Source of the DNA: DAIDKA01 sp036498905
GTDB taxonomy: Bacteria > Pseudomonadota > Gammaproteobacteria > Steroidobacterales > Steroidobacteraceae
Length of the DNA: 64,000 nucleotides
Direction of reading: 5' to 3'
Assembly: GCA_036498905.1 (NCBI GenBank)
Contig: DASYER010000126.1
Coordinates: 1 to 64,000 of the forward strand
In this document: one piece after another, positions 9,179 through 18,384 of the stretch
Numbering within the stretch: the stretch's first letter is position 1
Layout of the letters: every line of letters starts with the position of its first letter
Notes under the pieces: model-generated
Databases searched by the model: none
What the model saw: the letters and a program-made list of their open reading frames with translations, nothing else
What the model was told of the DNA's origin: nothing
Translations under genes and position numbers: made by a program

Positions 9179-9554
9179 GTTGTGACTCTTTGGACGAAAC
9201 CTGACGGGCCTTCAGTTCTGGTTCTTGTGGCTATATGCGCCGTTACGGCGCCGGCGCGGACGCGTAGCGAACGGGGCAGGCGAATTCTACGCGAGTATTG
9301 CCAGGGCCGAATGCGAATGCGGATATCGCACGGCCGATCCGGGTGGGGTCGCGAGATGGGCCACGAGGCACGCAAAAAGAGCTGCGCAGGTTCGCGCCGG
9401 TATCTGGTGGCTACCCCGGCGCAGCAGTCCGACAATGCAGAGGGGGTCTACGTGGTTCAAGAAGACCGCGCCGGGGAGCCGAAAAGAAGTGTATCGGCCC
9501 CGACGCGCGTTGGAAAACAACCCTTGCTCATATGCAAATAACGAAATCGCCCGT
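9179..9554. promoter_or_regulatory. intergenic region upstream of the ABC operon
   Basis: 376 bases without a convincing gene. It should hold the promoter of the ABC-ABC-MarR operon on the minus strand. The only structure I see is a small hairpin, GCGCCG (9237-9242) TTA CGGCGC (9246-9251), about 60 bases upstream of the exporter start. The part near 9520-9550 is A+T-richer. Nothing else stands out. Confidence 0.35.
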
Positions 9555-10067
9555 TCACATAGCGGGAACGGCCTGCAGGGCCCTCTGCGGGGTCCGCAGC
9601 AGCAGATAGAACGCGGCCCAGTGGGTGATCATCAGCAGCGGCACGAACAGCACCGGAATCGCGTATGCGGCGCCCATCTGCCCCGCTACCTCAGGAAGGT
9701 GCACCCGGATGGCCTGGTAGTAGTCGAGGCCGAAATCGATGACGCCCACGATGTTGAAGGCGACGACGAACGGCCAGAAAAGCGGTCGAATTGCGAATGT
9801 CAGAACCGCCAGCATGGCCAGTATCCCGGTGACGAAGTCGCCGTACGCAGCGGAGGTGGCGAAGCCTGCCGGCAGGTGGCCACCGACAACGCCCGGCACC
9901 ATGAACACGAGCCCGAAGAAACGAAAGCCATGTAAGGTCGCGATGGCGCGCTGCGCTGCGGCGGGCTGCATCGATTTGAGCCTGGGCCATACGTACCGGC
10001 CGAAAAGAAGCAGCCAGGCAACATAACCCAAGATGAGTTGCATCTGAAAAATGATGGTGGGCGTCAT
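9555..10067 (-). CDS. small multi-pass membrane protein, unknown function
   Basis: 170 residues with four to five hydrophobic helices (about 8-26, 46-68, 75-98, 100-116, 134-156) and no catalytic motif that I recognise. The N-terminus MTPTIIFQMQLILGYVAWLLLFGRY is typical of an uncleaved first membrane helix. It is divergent from a LysR-type regulator with 91 bases between the starts, a common arrangement for a regulator and its target, so control by that LysR protein is a reasonable inference. It lies 376 bases from the ABC operon on the same strand. Confidence 0.75.
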   Translation of the reverse strand: MTPTIIFQMQLILGYVAWLLLFGRYVWPRLKSMQPAAAQRAIATLHGFRFFGLVFMVPGVVGGHLPAGFATSAAYGDFVTGILAMLAVLTFAIRPLFWPFVVAFNIVGVIDFGLDYYQAIRVHLPEVAGQMGAAYAIPVLFVPLLMITHWAAFYLLLRTPQRALQAVPAM

Positions 10068-10158
10068 TTCGAACTCCGTCCGCGTCGTTTGGCGGCTCTG
10101 CGGGTGAAGAGTACGGCCGATTGTTACGGGTTACTATTCGCGATAATCTCCATGAGCT

Positions 10159-11142
10159 ATGAAGCAAAACTTCACAGTCCGCCACGCAGCGCTCGACGGA
10201 GTGGAGGCGTTCCTGAGTGTTGCGCGCCACAAGAGCTTTCGCCGTGCGGCGGGTGAGCTGGGCGTGACGCCGTCGGCCATCAGCCAGGCAGTTCGCGCAC
10301 TCGAGCGTCGGGTCGGTGCGACGCTCTTCATTCGCACCACACGCAGCGTTGGTCTGACGGAGGCCGGCGGGAAGTTCATCACGCGCGCGAAGCCTGCCTT
10401 CGAGGAACTGATCGCGGCAGCCGGGATCGCGCGTGGACTCGGCGAGCGACCCTCGGGGCTACTGCGCCTTACGGTGCCACGCGCTGTGGTTCCGATAGTG
10501 CTGCAGCCCTTGATCGCCTCCTTCTGTCGGGCGTATCCCGAAATAGAGGTCGAGATCGCGGCCAGTGAGGTATTGGTCGACCTCGCGGCCGAAGGTTTTG
10601 ACGCCGGGATCCGCATGGGCCAATTCATTGCCGCGGACATGGTGGCAGTGCGACTGTCACCGCCGTTTCACCTTGTCATCGTCGGTAGCCCGGCCTATCT
10701 GGCTCGCTGCGGCCGGCCCGAGCGACCGGAAGACCTGCGTCATCATGCATGCCTGCGCCTGCGACGCTCCAACAATGCACTCGCCGCATGGTCGCTCAAG
10801 GATGCCGGTCGCGCCGTTGAGGTGGCCGTTTCGGGACCGCTCCTCGCCAATGATTATCCGACGCTGCTGGGCGCGGCGCTCGAAGGGATGGGTCTCGTGC
10901 AGGTACCTGCGCCGATTGCGGCCGAATGGGTGGCCGAGGGCGAACTCGTGCAGGTTCTGGATCCCTTCGCGCCCATGACGCCAGGCGTCTTTTTGTATCA
11001 CCCAGGACGCGGCCAGGTCATGCCGAAGCTGCGCGCCTTCATTGACCACGTGAAGAGTCAATCACGAGCCGCCGGCAAAGGCGGCCGGGATCGCAAACCC
11101 ACGGCCAAGGCCCGCAAGTTGTGTCAGCGGACGCCACCTTAG
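10159..11142 (+). CDS. LysR family transcriptional regulator
   Basis: 327 residues. The N-terminal winged helix-turn-helix spans about 11-70 (ALDGVEAFLSVARHKSFRRAAGELGVTPSAISQAV), followed by the linker helix and a two-lobed effector-binding domain (about 95-300) of the AaeR/DsdC-like group that ends in a basic tail (KGGRDRKPTAKARK). It binds DNA as a tetramer and responds to a small molecule. It is divergent from the small membrane protein at 9555-10067, its probable target along with its own gene. The stop codon sits in the loop of a strong hairpin that probably terminates transcription. Confidence 0.9.
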   Translation: MKQNFTVRHAALDGVEAFLSVARHKSFRRAAGELGVTPSAISQAVRALERRVGATLFIRTTRSVGLTEAGGKFITRAKPAFEELIAAAGIARGLGERPSGLLRLTVPRAVVPIVLQPLIASFCRAYPEIEVEIAASEVLVDLAAEGFDAGIRMGQFIAADMVAVRLSPPFHLVIVGSPAYLARCGRPERPEDLRHHACLRLRRSNNALAAWSLKDAGRAVEVAVSGPLLANDYPTLLGAALEGMGLVQVPAPIAAEWVAEGELVQVLDPFAPMTPGVFLYHPGRGQVMPKLRAFIDHVKSQSRAAGKGGRDRKPTAKARKLCQRTPP

Positions 11143-11160
11143 ATAGGTGGCGTCCGGCTG
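11125..11160. terminator. bidirectional hairpin between convergent genes
   Basis: Twelve perfect pairs, CGGACGCCACCT (11128-11139) with AGGTGGCGTCCG (11145-11156), extended by CAG/CTG with one bulged G. The 5-base loop carries the LysR stop codon. There is no long T-tract, but the position between two convergent stops fits a shared terminator. Confidence 0.6.
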
Positions 11161-11176
11161 ATTCAGCGCATTGCTC

Positions 11177-12784
11177 TCAAAAGTACCCGGGTCCTGAGGA
11201 CGCTCCGAAACCGCCGAAGAACGGCGCATCGAAGTGCCCGGGGTATTGCGGCTGCGGGAGTAGCTGCTGGGGCTGCACTTTGCCGTTCAGCGGCAGATCG
11301 CCGTCCTCGAAGGCGAACACGAAGACCCGATTGGGATTGTCCGCCGGAGCGAGGACGTTCGCAGAGGAGCCCGCATCCTTGGCGACATAGCTGACGAAGT
11401 CATTGTCGTTGGCCAGGTACAGCGTGTGCTGGGTGTGGCCGTTGACTTCGACATCGGCGCCGAAGGCGATGCCCTCAAGCTTCGAGGGGATGGTGCTTGC
11501 GTCGATGCCGGCGCCGCCCAGCACCGCGACCACATCGAGGAACGGCTTGGTCGACTTAGTCACGGGAGTGAAGGTGCCGGTACGCAGGTCGGCGATATTG
11601 CTCACATCGGTCGCGCCCGTCAGATCAATTTCGTACAGCGTCTTTTCCTTCGGCTGGCTGTTGTCGTCCACCGCCGTCTCGAAGCCGGTGCTGTCACGCT
11701 CGTCTACCAGGAACTGATGCTCGTTGACCGCCAGCAGTTCGCTGATGGCAGAGCCTTTGACACTGGTCAGCGCGTACGCGTATTGGTGCGTCACACGACC
11801 CGAGGCGATGTCGATCGTGACCATGCGGGTATAAGGAATGCCCTGGGTCCCGTAGTTGCCGCTCGTTCCGCCGTCCTGGATCAGCGGGCTTTGCAGCGCG
11901 ACCACGAGGGTCCGGCCGTCCGGAGTGATCGCCAGTCCCTCCGCGCCCTTGTTGGCGACGCGGCCGACGGTGTTGAGCGCCGTGCCGCCGGTGCCGGTCT
12001 CAGCGGCGGTCGCGGTATTCGGATGAGCCACCGAGAACGTCGGCGGCAGCGTGAAGTAGCGGACACGCTGTCCGGTCGCGCGATCAAACTGATAGACATA
12101 AGGGCCGTACTCATCTGAGATGAACACGGACCGGCCGTCATTCGACACCCGCATGCCCTCGGTATCGAAACGCGCATTGAACGGCCAGGTAGAGGACTGC
12201 TTCGGGTTGAATCCGTCCGAACGCCCCGTGAAGTAGAAGGTGTGATTCTTGAAATTCAGCGCTGGCACGCCGGAGCGGGCCGGGCTGCCCGAGAATTCGA
12301 AACCGGCCGCAGCACCGCCCGTCCCGTACGTCAGCGGCGTCGGGCTGGACAGCAGTGTCGTGGCCTTCAGGTCCGGTGTGAGGATGAAGGGCAGGCCGAT
12401 GACATCGGCCGGGCCGCTGGCGGCAGCAGCGGTGTTGTATTCGGTATTGGGCAACAGCCGCAGGCTAAAGGTCTCGAAGCGGTTGATGTAGGAGACGGTG
12501 TTATCGATCGGATCCCCGCCATAACCTGTCACGGCATTCGGGCCACGATCCGGCAGGAACAGAAAAGTGTCGCCGCCGGCATAGGCCACGGCCGAACCCA
12601 TGCCGCCCAGGCGGTTGCCGGGCACGCCGTTTTCCAGTTGCCCGGAGGTCGAGTCGGACAAATCCTGGTAGGTGCCGCTGATGCTGCTGGTGGCGATCAG
12701 CTGGATGTCGGCGCGCGCACTGAGCAGCGGGGCGAGCACCAGCGCCGCGCCCAGCAGCCTGGGATTGAAGAGCGATCGAATCAT
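11177..12784 (-). CDS. secreted esterase-like protein of the phytase-like family (PF13449)
   Basis: 535 residues from the ATG at 12784, which has AGGAG six bases upstream; an ATG 24 bases earlier lacks a site. A signal peptide (MIRSLFNPRLLGAALVLAPLLSARA) exports it. The rest is a beta-propeller-like domain with family marks such as GGMGSAVAYAGGDTFLFLPDRGPN, FDTEGMRVSNDGRSVFISDEYGPYVYQFD, NKGAEGLAITPDGRTLVVALQ and KLEGIAFGADVEVNGHTQHTLYLANDND. Members are annotated as esterase-like activity of phytase; a true phosphatase function is not shown for most. It is divergent from the exported double-NTF2/PQQ operon starting at 13012 and may belong to the same process. Confidence 0.8.
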   Translation of the reverse strand: MIRSLFNPRLLGAALVLAPLLSARADIQLIATSSISGTYQDLSDSTSGQLENGVPGNRLGGMGSAVAYAGGDTFLFLPDRGPNAVTGYGGDPIDNTVSYINRFETFSLRLLPNTEYNTAAAASGPADVIGLPFILTPDLKATTLLSSPTPLTYGTGGAAAGFEFSGSPARSGVPALNFKNHTFYFTGRSDGFNPKQSSTWPFNARFDTEGMRVSNDGRSVFISDEYGPYVYQFDRATGQRVRYFTLPPTFSVAHPNTATAAETGTGGTALNTVGRVANKGAEGLAITPDGRTLVVALQSPLIQDGGTSGNYGTQGIPYTRMVTIDIASGRVTHQYAYALTSVKGSAISELLAVNEHQFLVDERDSTGFETAVDDNSQPKEKTLYEIDLTGATDVSNIADLRTGTFTPVTKSTKPFLDVVAVLGGAGIDASTIPSKLEGIAFGADVEVNGHTQHTLYLANDNDFVSYVAKDAGSSANVLAPADNPNRVFVFAFEDGDLPLNGKVQPQQLLPQPQYPGHFDAPFFGGFGASSGPGYF

Positions 12785-13011
12785 TGGGAGCTCCTGAGGT
12801 GAAAGCACCGGGTAAGCTAAAGTGGCTGCATTACCTTTTTGTGACTGCCGATCGGCATTGGCGCCACCGTTTGTTGCAGCCCGGTCTTTGAATTCAACAA
12901 CTTATCTCAGCCCGGGAGCACATGCGGCAGAATGCCGCCTATACTTCGTCCGTCCGACAATGTTGGAAAATCAAACGGTGCGCGCAGCCGCGACGCACAG
13001 GGGGAATCGCA

Positions 13012-14088
13012 ATGAAGATGAAGCTTGTGCCGCAGATCGCCGTCGCGGCATCGATGCTGCTCGCCGCAACTCTGACGCTGCTCGCAGTGCCCGCCTCGGC
13101 GCAGACCAGCCCCGCCCTGCCGCCGAATGTCGGTACCGGTGATTGTGACCGCGCCTGCCTGCAGCAGCTGGCTGAGCAGTTCATTGCCGCAGTGATCGCT
13201 CACGATGTCGGCAAGGTTCCCCTCGCCAAAGGCGCACGCTATTCAGAAAACAGCGTGCCGTTGCCGATTCCGGATGGATTCTGGAAGAACGCGACCGGCG
13301 TGCGTCCCTATCGTCTTTACATTGCCGATCCGGACTGGGGCACGATCGGCTTCTACGCCCGCATGTATGAGAACGGCGCACCGGTGATTGTCAGCACGCG
13401 GCTGCGGGTCTACAACCATCAGATTACGGAAGTCGAGACAGTCGTGACGCCCGAACGCAGCCGCCTGGGCCCAGGAGGATCCGCGGCAGCGCCGACCGAC
13501 TATCTGGGCGAGAAGCCGCGACCGGAGTTTACTCAGCTGGTGCCCCCGGCACAGCGCCGCACGCGCGAGCAGCTGATGAAGATCGTCAACACCTATTTTA
13601 CGGGCATCGAGAACAACACCGGTGATAAACCGCCGATCTTTTCCTCGCACTGCCAGCGTCTGGAGGACGGTCGTCCGACCTCGAACGTTCCGGTACCGCC
13701 GGGGCAGGAGCGCGGGGGCATCAATATGAGTTGCGCGGAGGATCTCGCGACCGGTTATCACCGCAACGACAACCGCATCCGCAGCCGCCGCGTCATGGCG
13801 GTGGATGTCGAGCATCAGGTCGTGATGACAAGCGTCTATTTCGATCACGAAAACGATGCGCCGATTCATACCTATCAGCTCAAGAACGGCAAGACCGTCA
13901 CGGTGAACGACACCTCGCCCTCGACGCTGCAGGCGCATGAGACCTTCTCGATCGATCGGGAGGGTATCAGCCAGGTCGAAGCGGTATTCACCAATGTCAC
14001 TTACGGAACGCGGCCCTACTTCAGCACCGGCTTCCATATGGACAGCCCGCAGGCAGTGAAGGATGGCTTCGACGAATACGCGCACTAG
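13012..14088 (+). CDS. exported double NTF2-fold protein, unknown function
   Basis: 358 residues; the ATG at 13012 has GGGGAA five bases upstream. A signal peptide ends at VPASA-QT (about residue 28). The mature part shows two NTF2-like halves: one starting CDRACLQQLAEQFIAAVIAHD, and one starting REQLMKIVNTYFTGIENNTG with a C-x-R-x-E-x-G segment (HCQRLEDG) and a late DREGISQVEAVF strand. The protein at 18385-19278 has the same layout (CTRESLQSAVDSYLAA, then PCARLEGG), so the two are likely paralogues flanking one operon. The C-x-R-x-E-x-G segment recalls the DUF8021-type proteins, but I cannot confirm that assignment. It is first in the operon; 18 bases separate it from the PQQ dehydrogenase gene. 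No catalytic residues can be assigned. Confidence 0.75.
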   Translation: MKMKLVPQIAVAASMLLAATLTLLAVPASAQTSPALPPNVGTGDCDRACLQQLAEQFIAAVIAHDVGKVPLAKGARYSENSVPLPIPDGFWKNATGVRPYRLYIADPDWGTIGFYARMYENGAPVIVSTRLRVYNHQITEVETVVTPERSRLGPGGSAAAPTDYLGEKPRPEFTQLVPPAQRRTREQLMKIVNTYFTGIENNTGDKPPIFSSHCQRLEDGRPTSNVPVPPGQERGGINMSCAEDLATGYHRNDNRIRSRRVMAVDVEHQVVMTSVYFDHENDAPIHTYQLKNGKTVTVNDTSPSTLQAHETFSIDREGISQVEAVFTNVTYGTRPYFSTGFHMDSPQAVKDGFDEYAH

Positions 14089-14106
14089 CGCCCGACGAGG
14101 TTGACC

Positions 14107-16209
14107 ATGAGGTTTCGAACAGCCGCTGCGGCCGTGCTCGCATTGGCCGCGGCCGCGGGAGTGCAGGCCCAGGATCGCGCCCTTTCCTATACGACCCAGC
14201 AAAGCGAAGCCGGACGAACCGCCTACCTGGCCAGCTGTGTGATGTGCCATGGAGCGCATCTGAGCGACGGGCCACTCGGCAAGCCGCTCAAGGGGCCGGT
14301 GTTCATGCAGAAATTCGGTGGCCGCAGCGTGCGCGACCTGTACGAGTTGACCCGCACAACCATGCCGACCACCAAACCCGGCTCCCTCGACAGCGCCACC
14401 TATGCGGCGCTGGTCGCCTTCATGCTGAAGGAGAATGCGATCGTGGCGGGCCGCGATCCCCTGCCGACGGATCCGCGCGAACTGGCGCACATGATGGTGC
14501 CGGGAGGCGGCTTCAGCATCATGGCCTACTCGCCCTATACGGCGCAGAAAGTGGTCTCGTTGCCCAATTCCCTGGACCACTACAGGCCCGTCGGCAAGGA
14601 TGATCTGGCGAATCCGCCCGCGCAGGATTGGCTGACCTGGCGGCGAGGCTGGGACGCCCACGGCTTCAGCCCGCTCAAGCAGATAACGGCGGCCAATGCG
14701 GCCAGCCTGCGGCTGGCGTGGAGCTGGACGCTGCCCGAAGGCTCCACTGAAACGGTGCCGCTGGTGCGCGATGGCACGATGTTCGTGCTCGGCTATGGCG
14801 ATATCGTGCAGGCCATCAATGCGCAAACGGGCGATCTGCTGTGGCAGTACAACCACGCCCTGGCACCCGGCGCCACACCCTTCGTCAAACGCGGCATCGC
14901 CCTGTGGGGTGATCTGCTGTATTTCGGCACCTCGGACGTGCACGTAGTGGCGCTGAATGCCCGCACCGGTGCGCTGGTCTGGGACACCCGGATCGGCGAT
15001 TTCAAAAGGCACGAAGGCCTAAGCGGCGGCCCTTTGGTGGCGGACGGCAAAGTCATGGCCGGGACCACCGGGACCGGCGTCAATGCCCATTTCGGTGGTC
15101 CGCAGCTGGTCGGCCTCGATGCAGCAACCGGCAAGGAACTGTGGCGCCTCGGCACGATCGCCAAGCCCGGCACGCCCGGCGGCAACAGCTGGAACGGAGT
15201 TCCCTTCGAATCGCGCTCCGGCGCCTCGATCTGGACGCCCGGCAGCTTCGATCCGCAAACCGGGCTTGCGTACTTTGGCACGGGCAACACCTATGACACC
15301 GCCCCGCTGCTCGCGCCGAAGAAACCCGGCATGGACAATGCGGCGCTGTACACCAACTCGACCCTCGCGGTTGATCCGAACACAGGCAAGCTGGTGTGGT
15401 ACTTCCAGCACTTTCCGGATGACCAGTGGGATCTGGACTGGGCCTTTGAGCGGCAGCTCATCAATCTCAAAATCGACGGCGTGGAACGTCGGGTGGTCAT
15501 CACCTCGGGCAAGATCGGCATCTACGATGCGCTCGATGCCAAGACCGGCAAGTTTCTGTTTTCGATAGACCTCGGTCTGGAGAATATCGTCACCTCGATC
15601 GATCCTGTCACGGGCGAAAAACATGTGAACACCGCCCTGTACCCGAACGATGGCAAGATCAAAATGGTCTGTCCGCACGGGGCCGGAGCGAAGAACTACC
15701 TGCCGGCATCCTGGAATCAGCAGAGCGGAATCCTGGTGATGCCGCTGAACGAGGCGTGCATGGATCTGTTCCCGGTTCCCGGCGGCGGCAACGTCAGCGC
15801 CTTGTCATCCGGCGTCAACTGGGGAATCCGGCCACGCCCGGACAGTGACGGCAAGTACGGGCGTCTGCAGGCGCTCGACATGGCAACCCATAAACCGCTG
15901 TGGACGGTACGGCAGCGCGCACCGGTCTCCTCCGGAGTGCTGACCACCGCGGGTGGGCTGGCCCTGGATGCCACTTACGACCGGGTTTTCCACATCTACG
16001 ACAGCGCCACGGGCAAGGAGCTGTGGCAAAGCCGTCTCAATGACATCTCCAGCTCCAGCCCTATCAGTTTCGCGATCAACGGCAAGCAATACCTGGCACT
16101 GGTCGTGGGTGAAGGCGGATTTCACGCCCGCAGCTTCGCGCCGCTCGTTCCGGAGTTGCGCAATTCGCCGAACCGGGGCGCGACTGTGTGGGTCTTCGCG
16201 TTACCCTGA
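14107..16209 (+). CDS. PQQ-dependent dehydrogenase with N-terminal cytochrome c domain
   Basis: 700 residues from the ATG at 14107 (GACGAGG seven bases upstream). A signal peptide (to about VQA-QD) leads a class I cytochrome c domain with haem motif C44-V-M-C47-H48 and a likely Met ligand in TTMPT (about 85). An eight-bladed PQQ propeller follows from about 170, with tryptophan-docking repeats (TGDLLWQYN, TGALVWDTR, TGKLVWYFQ), an N in the metal-site TGNTYD and the catalytic aspartate segment DDQWDLDW. Haem-first order differs from alcohol dehydrogenases, where haem is C-terminal, and resembles polyvinyl-alcohol dehydrogenase. The adjacent cysteine pair typical of methanol/ethanol dehydrogenases is absent. 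It is periplasmic, oxidises an alcohol and passes electrons to the haem. It probably works with the esterase-713-like hydrolase downstream. Confidence 0.85.
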   Translation: MRFRTAAAAVLALAAAAGVQAQDRALSYTTQQSEAGRTAYLASCVMCHGAHLSDGPLGKPLKGPVFMQKFGGRSVRDLYELTRTTMPTTKPGSLDSATYAALVAFMLKENAIVAGRDPLPTDPRELAHMMVPGGGFSIMAYSPYTAQKVVSLPNSLDHYRPVGKDDLANPPAQDWLTWRRGWDAHGFSPLKQITAANAASLRLAWSWTLPEGSTETVPLVRDGTMFVLGYGDIVQAINAQTGDLLWQYNHALAPGATPFVKRGIALWGDLLYFGTSDVHVVALNARTGALVWDTRIGDFKRHEGLSGGPLVADGKVMAGTTGTGVNAHFGGPQLVGLDAATGKELWRLGTIAKPGTPGGNSWNGVPFESRSGASIWTPGSFDPQTGLAYFGTGNTYDTAPLLAPKKPGMDNAALYTNSTLAVDPNTGKLVWYFQHFPDDQWDLDWAFERQLINLKIDGVERRVVITSGKIGIYDALDAKTGKFLFSIDLGLENIVTSIDPVTGEKHVNTALYPNDGKIKMVCPHGAGAKNYLPASWNQQSGILVMPLNEACMDLFPVPGGGNVSALSSGVNWGIRPRPDSDGKYGRLQALDMATHKPLWTVRQRAPVSSGVLTTAGGLALDATYDRVFHIYDSATGKELWQSRLNDISSSSPISFAINGKQYLALVVGEGGFHARSFAPLVPELRNSPNRGATVWVFALP

Positions 16210-16226
16210 CCGCAACCGGAACGCGT

Positions 16227-17141
16227 GTGCGCAAGGCTCTGTTTCAAATACACCTGTGGATGGGGCTGGGGATCGGTCTCTACATTCTCCTGATCTGTGT
16301 ATCCGGCAGCCTGATCGTCTTCCGGCGTGAACTCGACCGGACGCTGTGCCCACGAGTCATTACGGTCCCCACCCTCGGGCGCCGGTTGACGGATTCCGAA
16401 CTCGAGGCCAAGGCGCGCGCCGCATATCCGCGCCTGGACTACAGGCGAGTGGAGGTACGCAGCGCCCGCGCCCCGGGATTGGCAGTGGAGGTGTGGTTCC
16501 TGGGCGGTACCTTCCGCATCGAGCGTCTGTTCGATCCGTACACGGGCGCCAATCTCAACGACACCGTCGCCTGCGAGCCCAGATTCGTAACCTGGATCGC
16601 CGATCTGCACGACAACCTGGCCCGCGGCCGGGGCGGTCTGCGGATGAATGGCGCAGGCGCGATGGCAGTCGTGCTCATGGGCGTAAGTGGCCTGGTGTTG
16701 TGGTGGCCCGGCAGGCGGCGCTGGCGGCATGGCATCACGCTCCACCGCAACGTCAGTGGGCGGCGGTTTGTTCGTGAACTGCACAGCGTGATCGGTTTCT
16801 GGTGCTTCCTGCTGATTCTCCTATGGGCCGTCACCGGGATCTATTTCGCGTTTCCGGCGCCCTTCAACGCCTTGACCGACGCATTTACCGTGCATGGCGC
16901 GGAAACCAAAAATTCGCTGGTTCTCGAGGACGCAATTTCCTGGCTGGTGCGCCTGCACTTCGGACGCTCGTTCGGCCCGGCTGTCGAAGTCGCTTGGGCC
17001 CTCCTCGGACTCGTGCCCTGCGGCCTGCTCATCACGGGAATGATGATGTGGTGGCATCGGGTCGTCAGACCGACCTTGGCGGACCCTGCAGGTCAGGCGA
17101 CCGCACCGCACCAACGGATAGAATTTGACTCCGCGGTGTGA
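16227..17141 (+). CDS. PepSY-associated transmembrane protein
   Basis: 304 residues with four membrane helices (about 11-31, 147-166, 184-207, 254-278) and the PepSY_TM pattern: RKALFQIHLWMGLGIGLYILL, HDNLARGRGGLRMNGAGAM, RRWRHGITLHR, ELHSVIGFWCFLLILLWAVTGIYFAFP and LHFGRSFG. Conserved histidines in helices suggest haem b binding, as proposed for PiuB/FecR-linked members. GTG at 16227 gives the standard N-terminus; an in-frame GTG at 16188 inside the previous gene is the alternative. Placed directly after the quinohaemoprotein, it could move electrons from the periplasmic oxidation into or across the membrane, though other members serve in iron reduction. Confidence 0.82.
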   Translation: MRKALFQIHLWMGLGIGLYILLICVSGSLIVFRRELDRTLCPRVITVPTLGRRLTDSELEAKARAAYPRLDYRRVEVRSARAPGLAVEVWFLGGTFRIERLFDPYTGANLNDTVACEPRFVTWIADLHDNLARGRGGLRMNGAGAMAVVLMGVSGLVLWWPGRRRWRHGITLHRNVSGRRFVRELHSVIGFWCFLLILLWAVTGIYFAFPAPFNALTDAFTVHGAETKNSLVLEDAISWLVRLHFGRSFGPAVEVAWALLGLVPCGLLITGMMMWWHRVVRPTLADPAGQATAPHQRIEFDSAV

Positions 17142-17227
17142 GACCTCCGCGTGACAGATCGCCTTGCTACACTGCGCGTTGGCTGACTGGCATGAACCTG
17201 AATCAACAGATTCCATAAGGATTCACC

Positions 17228-18298
17228 ATGAGAATGCGGGTGATGGTCAAAGGCGCGTTGCGGCCATTGGCCCTCGTGACAATGCTCGCGGCTCCGGTCG
17301 CCTTTGCACAGGTGACGGGCCCGCTGACAATCAAGGAGCAAGGCAGCTTCTTCGTCGGCGGTGAAACCAAGACGGTCAGCGAGCCGCCCGCCGGCATCAT
17401 CCCCGCGCAAAGCGGGGAAATCACCGTCAACCAGATGTACGTGCAGTACCAGATTCCGATGAAGGGTGATCGGCACGTCCCCGTGGTTTTTGTTCATGGG
17501 TGCTGCCTGAGCAGCAAGACCTGGGAGACGACCCCCGATGGCCGCATGGGCTGGAGCGAATACTTCGTTCGCAAGGATCGTTCCGTCTATCTCGCCGACC
17601 AGGTGTCCCGCGCCCGCTCCGGATTTGATCCCAGCGCTTTCAATGAGGTTCACTCCGGCACACTGGCCAACGCCCAGATGCCGGGCATCCTGGATGCCAC
17701 TCATCAATTCGCCTGGACCGTATTTCGCTTCGGACCCAAATACGGCGAAGGATTTGCCGACGAGCAGTTTCCGTTGCAATCCGTCGGGGAACTGTACAAG
17801 CAGATGATCCCGGACCTGAATTCAACATTGCCGGCGAATCTGAATCCGACCCTGACACAGATGGCGGCACTGGGTGAAAAGCTCAAGGGCGCCGTCCTGG
17901 TCGGCCATTCGGAGTCCGGCTTCTATCCGGAACAGGCCGCGTTGATCGACGCGAAAGGCGTCAAGGGCCTCGTGACCATTGAGATGCGCTGTCAAACCGA
18001 TCTCACCGCTGCGCAGCTGGCAACGCTGAGTAAGATCCCGACTCTGGTCATGTTCGGGGATCACCTCGGGGATGTGAATGCGCCCTTCAGCTGGGTGGAG
18101 GCGAAGAATGCCTGCGACACATTCGTCGCTCAGCTCAAGAAGGCCGGCGGGGATGCCGAGATGATGTACCTGCCGGCGATGGGCATAAAGGGTAACAGCC
18201 ACATGCTGATGCAGGATAAGAACAGCAATCAGCTGGCCGATCTGGTGATCGGGTGGATCGACCATCACGTCGAAGCGAGGAAAAACGCCGCGTACTAG
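17228..18298 (+). CDS. secreted alpha/beta hydrolase of the esterase 713 family
   Basis: 356 residues; AAGGA six bases before the ATG; signal peptide ending AAPVAFA. The sequence follows Alcaligenes esterase 713: GSFFVGG near the mature N-terminus, VHGCC at 89-93 (adjacent cysteines C92-C93, which form a vicinal disulphide by the oxyanion hole in esterase 713), WETTPDGRMGWSEYF, VFRFGPKY, nucleophile GHSESG with S228, a Glu as acid (VTIE252) and GNSHMLMQD with H325. A Ser-Glu-His triad is unusual among alpha/beta hydrolases. It should cleave an ester or a diketone-like bond in the periplasm. It lies fourth in the operon after the PQQ enzyme and the PepSY protein; the 86-base gap before it could hold an internal promoter. 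Confidence 0.85.
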   Translation: MRMRVMVKGALRPLALVTMLAAPVAFAQVTGPLTIKEQGSFFVGGETKTVSEPPAGIIPAQSGEITVNQMYVQYQIPMKGDRHVPVVFVHGCCLSSKTWETTPDGRMGWSEYFVRKDRSVYLADQVSRARSGFDPSAFNEVHSGTLANAQMPGILDATHQFAWTVFRFGPKYGEGFADEQFPLQSVGELYKQMIPDLNSTLPANLNPTLTQMAALGEKLKGAVLVGHSESGFYPEQAALIDAKGVKGLVTIEMRCQTDLTAAQLATLSKIPTLVMFGDHLGDVNAPFSWVEAKNACDTFVAQLKKAGGDAEMMYLPAMGIKGNSHMLMQDKNSNQLADLVIGWIDHHVEARKNAAY

Positions 18299-18384
18299 GG
18301 TGCCCAAGATGCGCTCGCGGCGGGAGTGGCCTAAACTTCCGCCCTCGTGCAGTCGTTGTCCATACACAGATGGGGGCATGCGAA

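Noticed and set aside
13243..15012. 589-codon open frame on the minus strand
   Set aside because: It is the antisense shadow of the double-NTF2 and PQQ genes, which have signal peptides, ribosome sites and family motifs. High GC makes long antisense frames common here.
14107..16209. calling this gene a polyvinyl-alcohol dehydrogenase
   Set aside because: Only the domain order (haem first, then PQQ) supports it; substrate cannot be decided by eye and the neighbouring hydrolase is closer to esterase 713 than to oxidised-PVA hydrolase.
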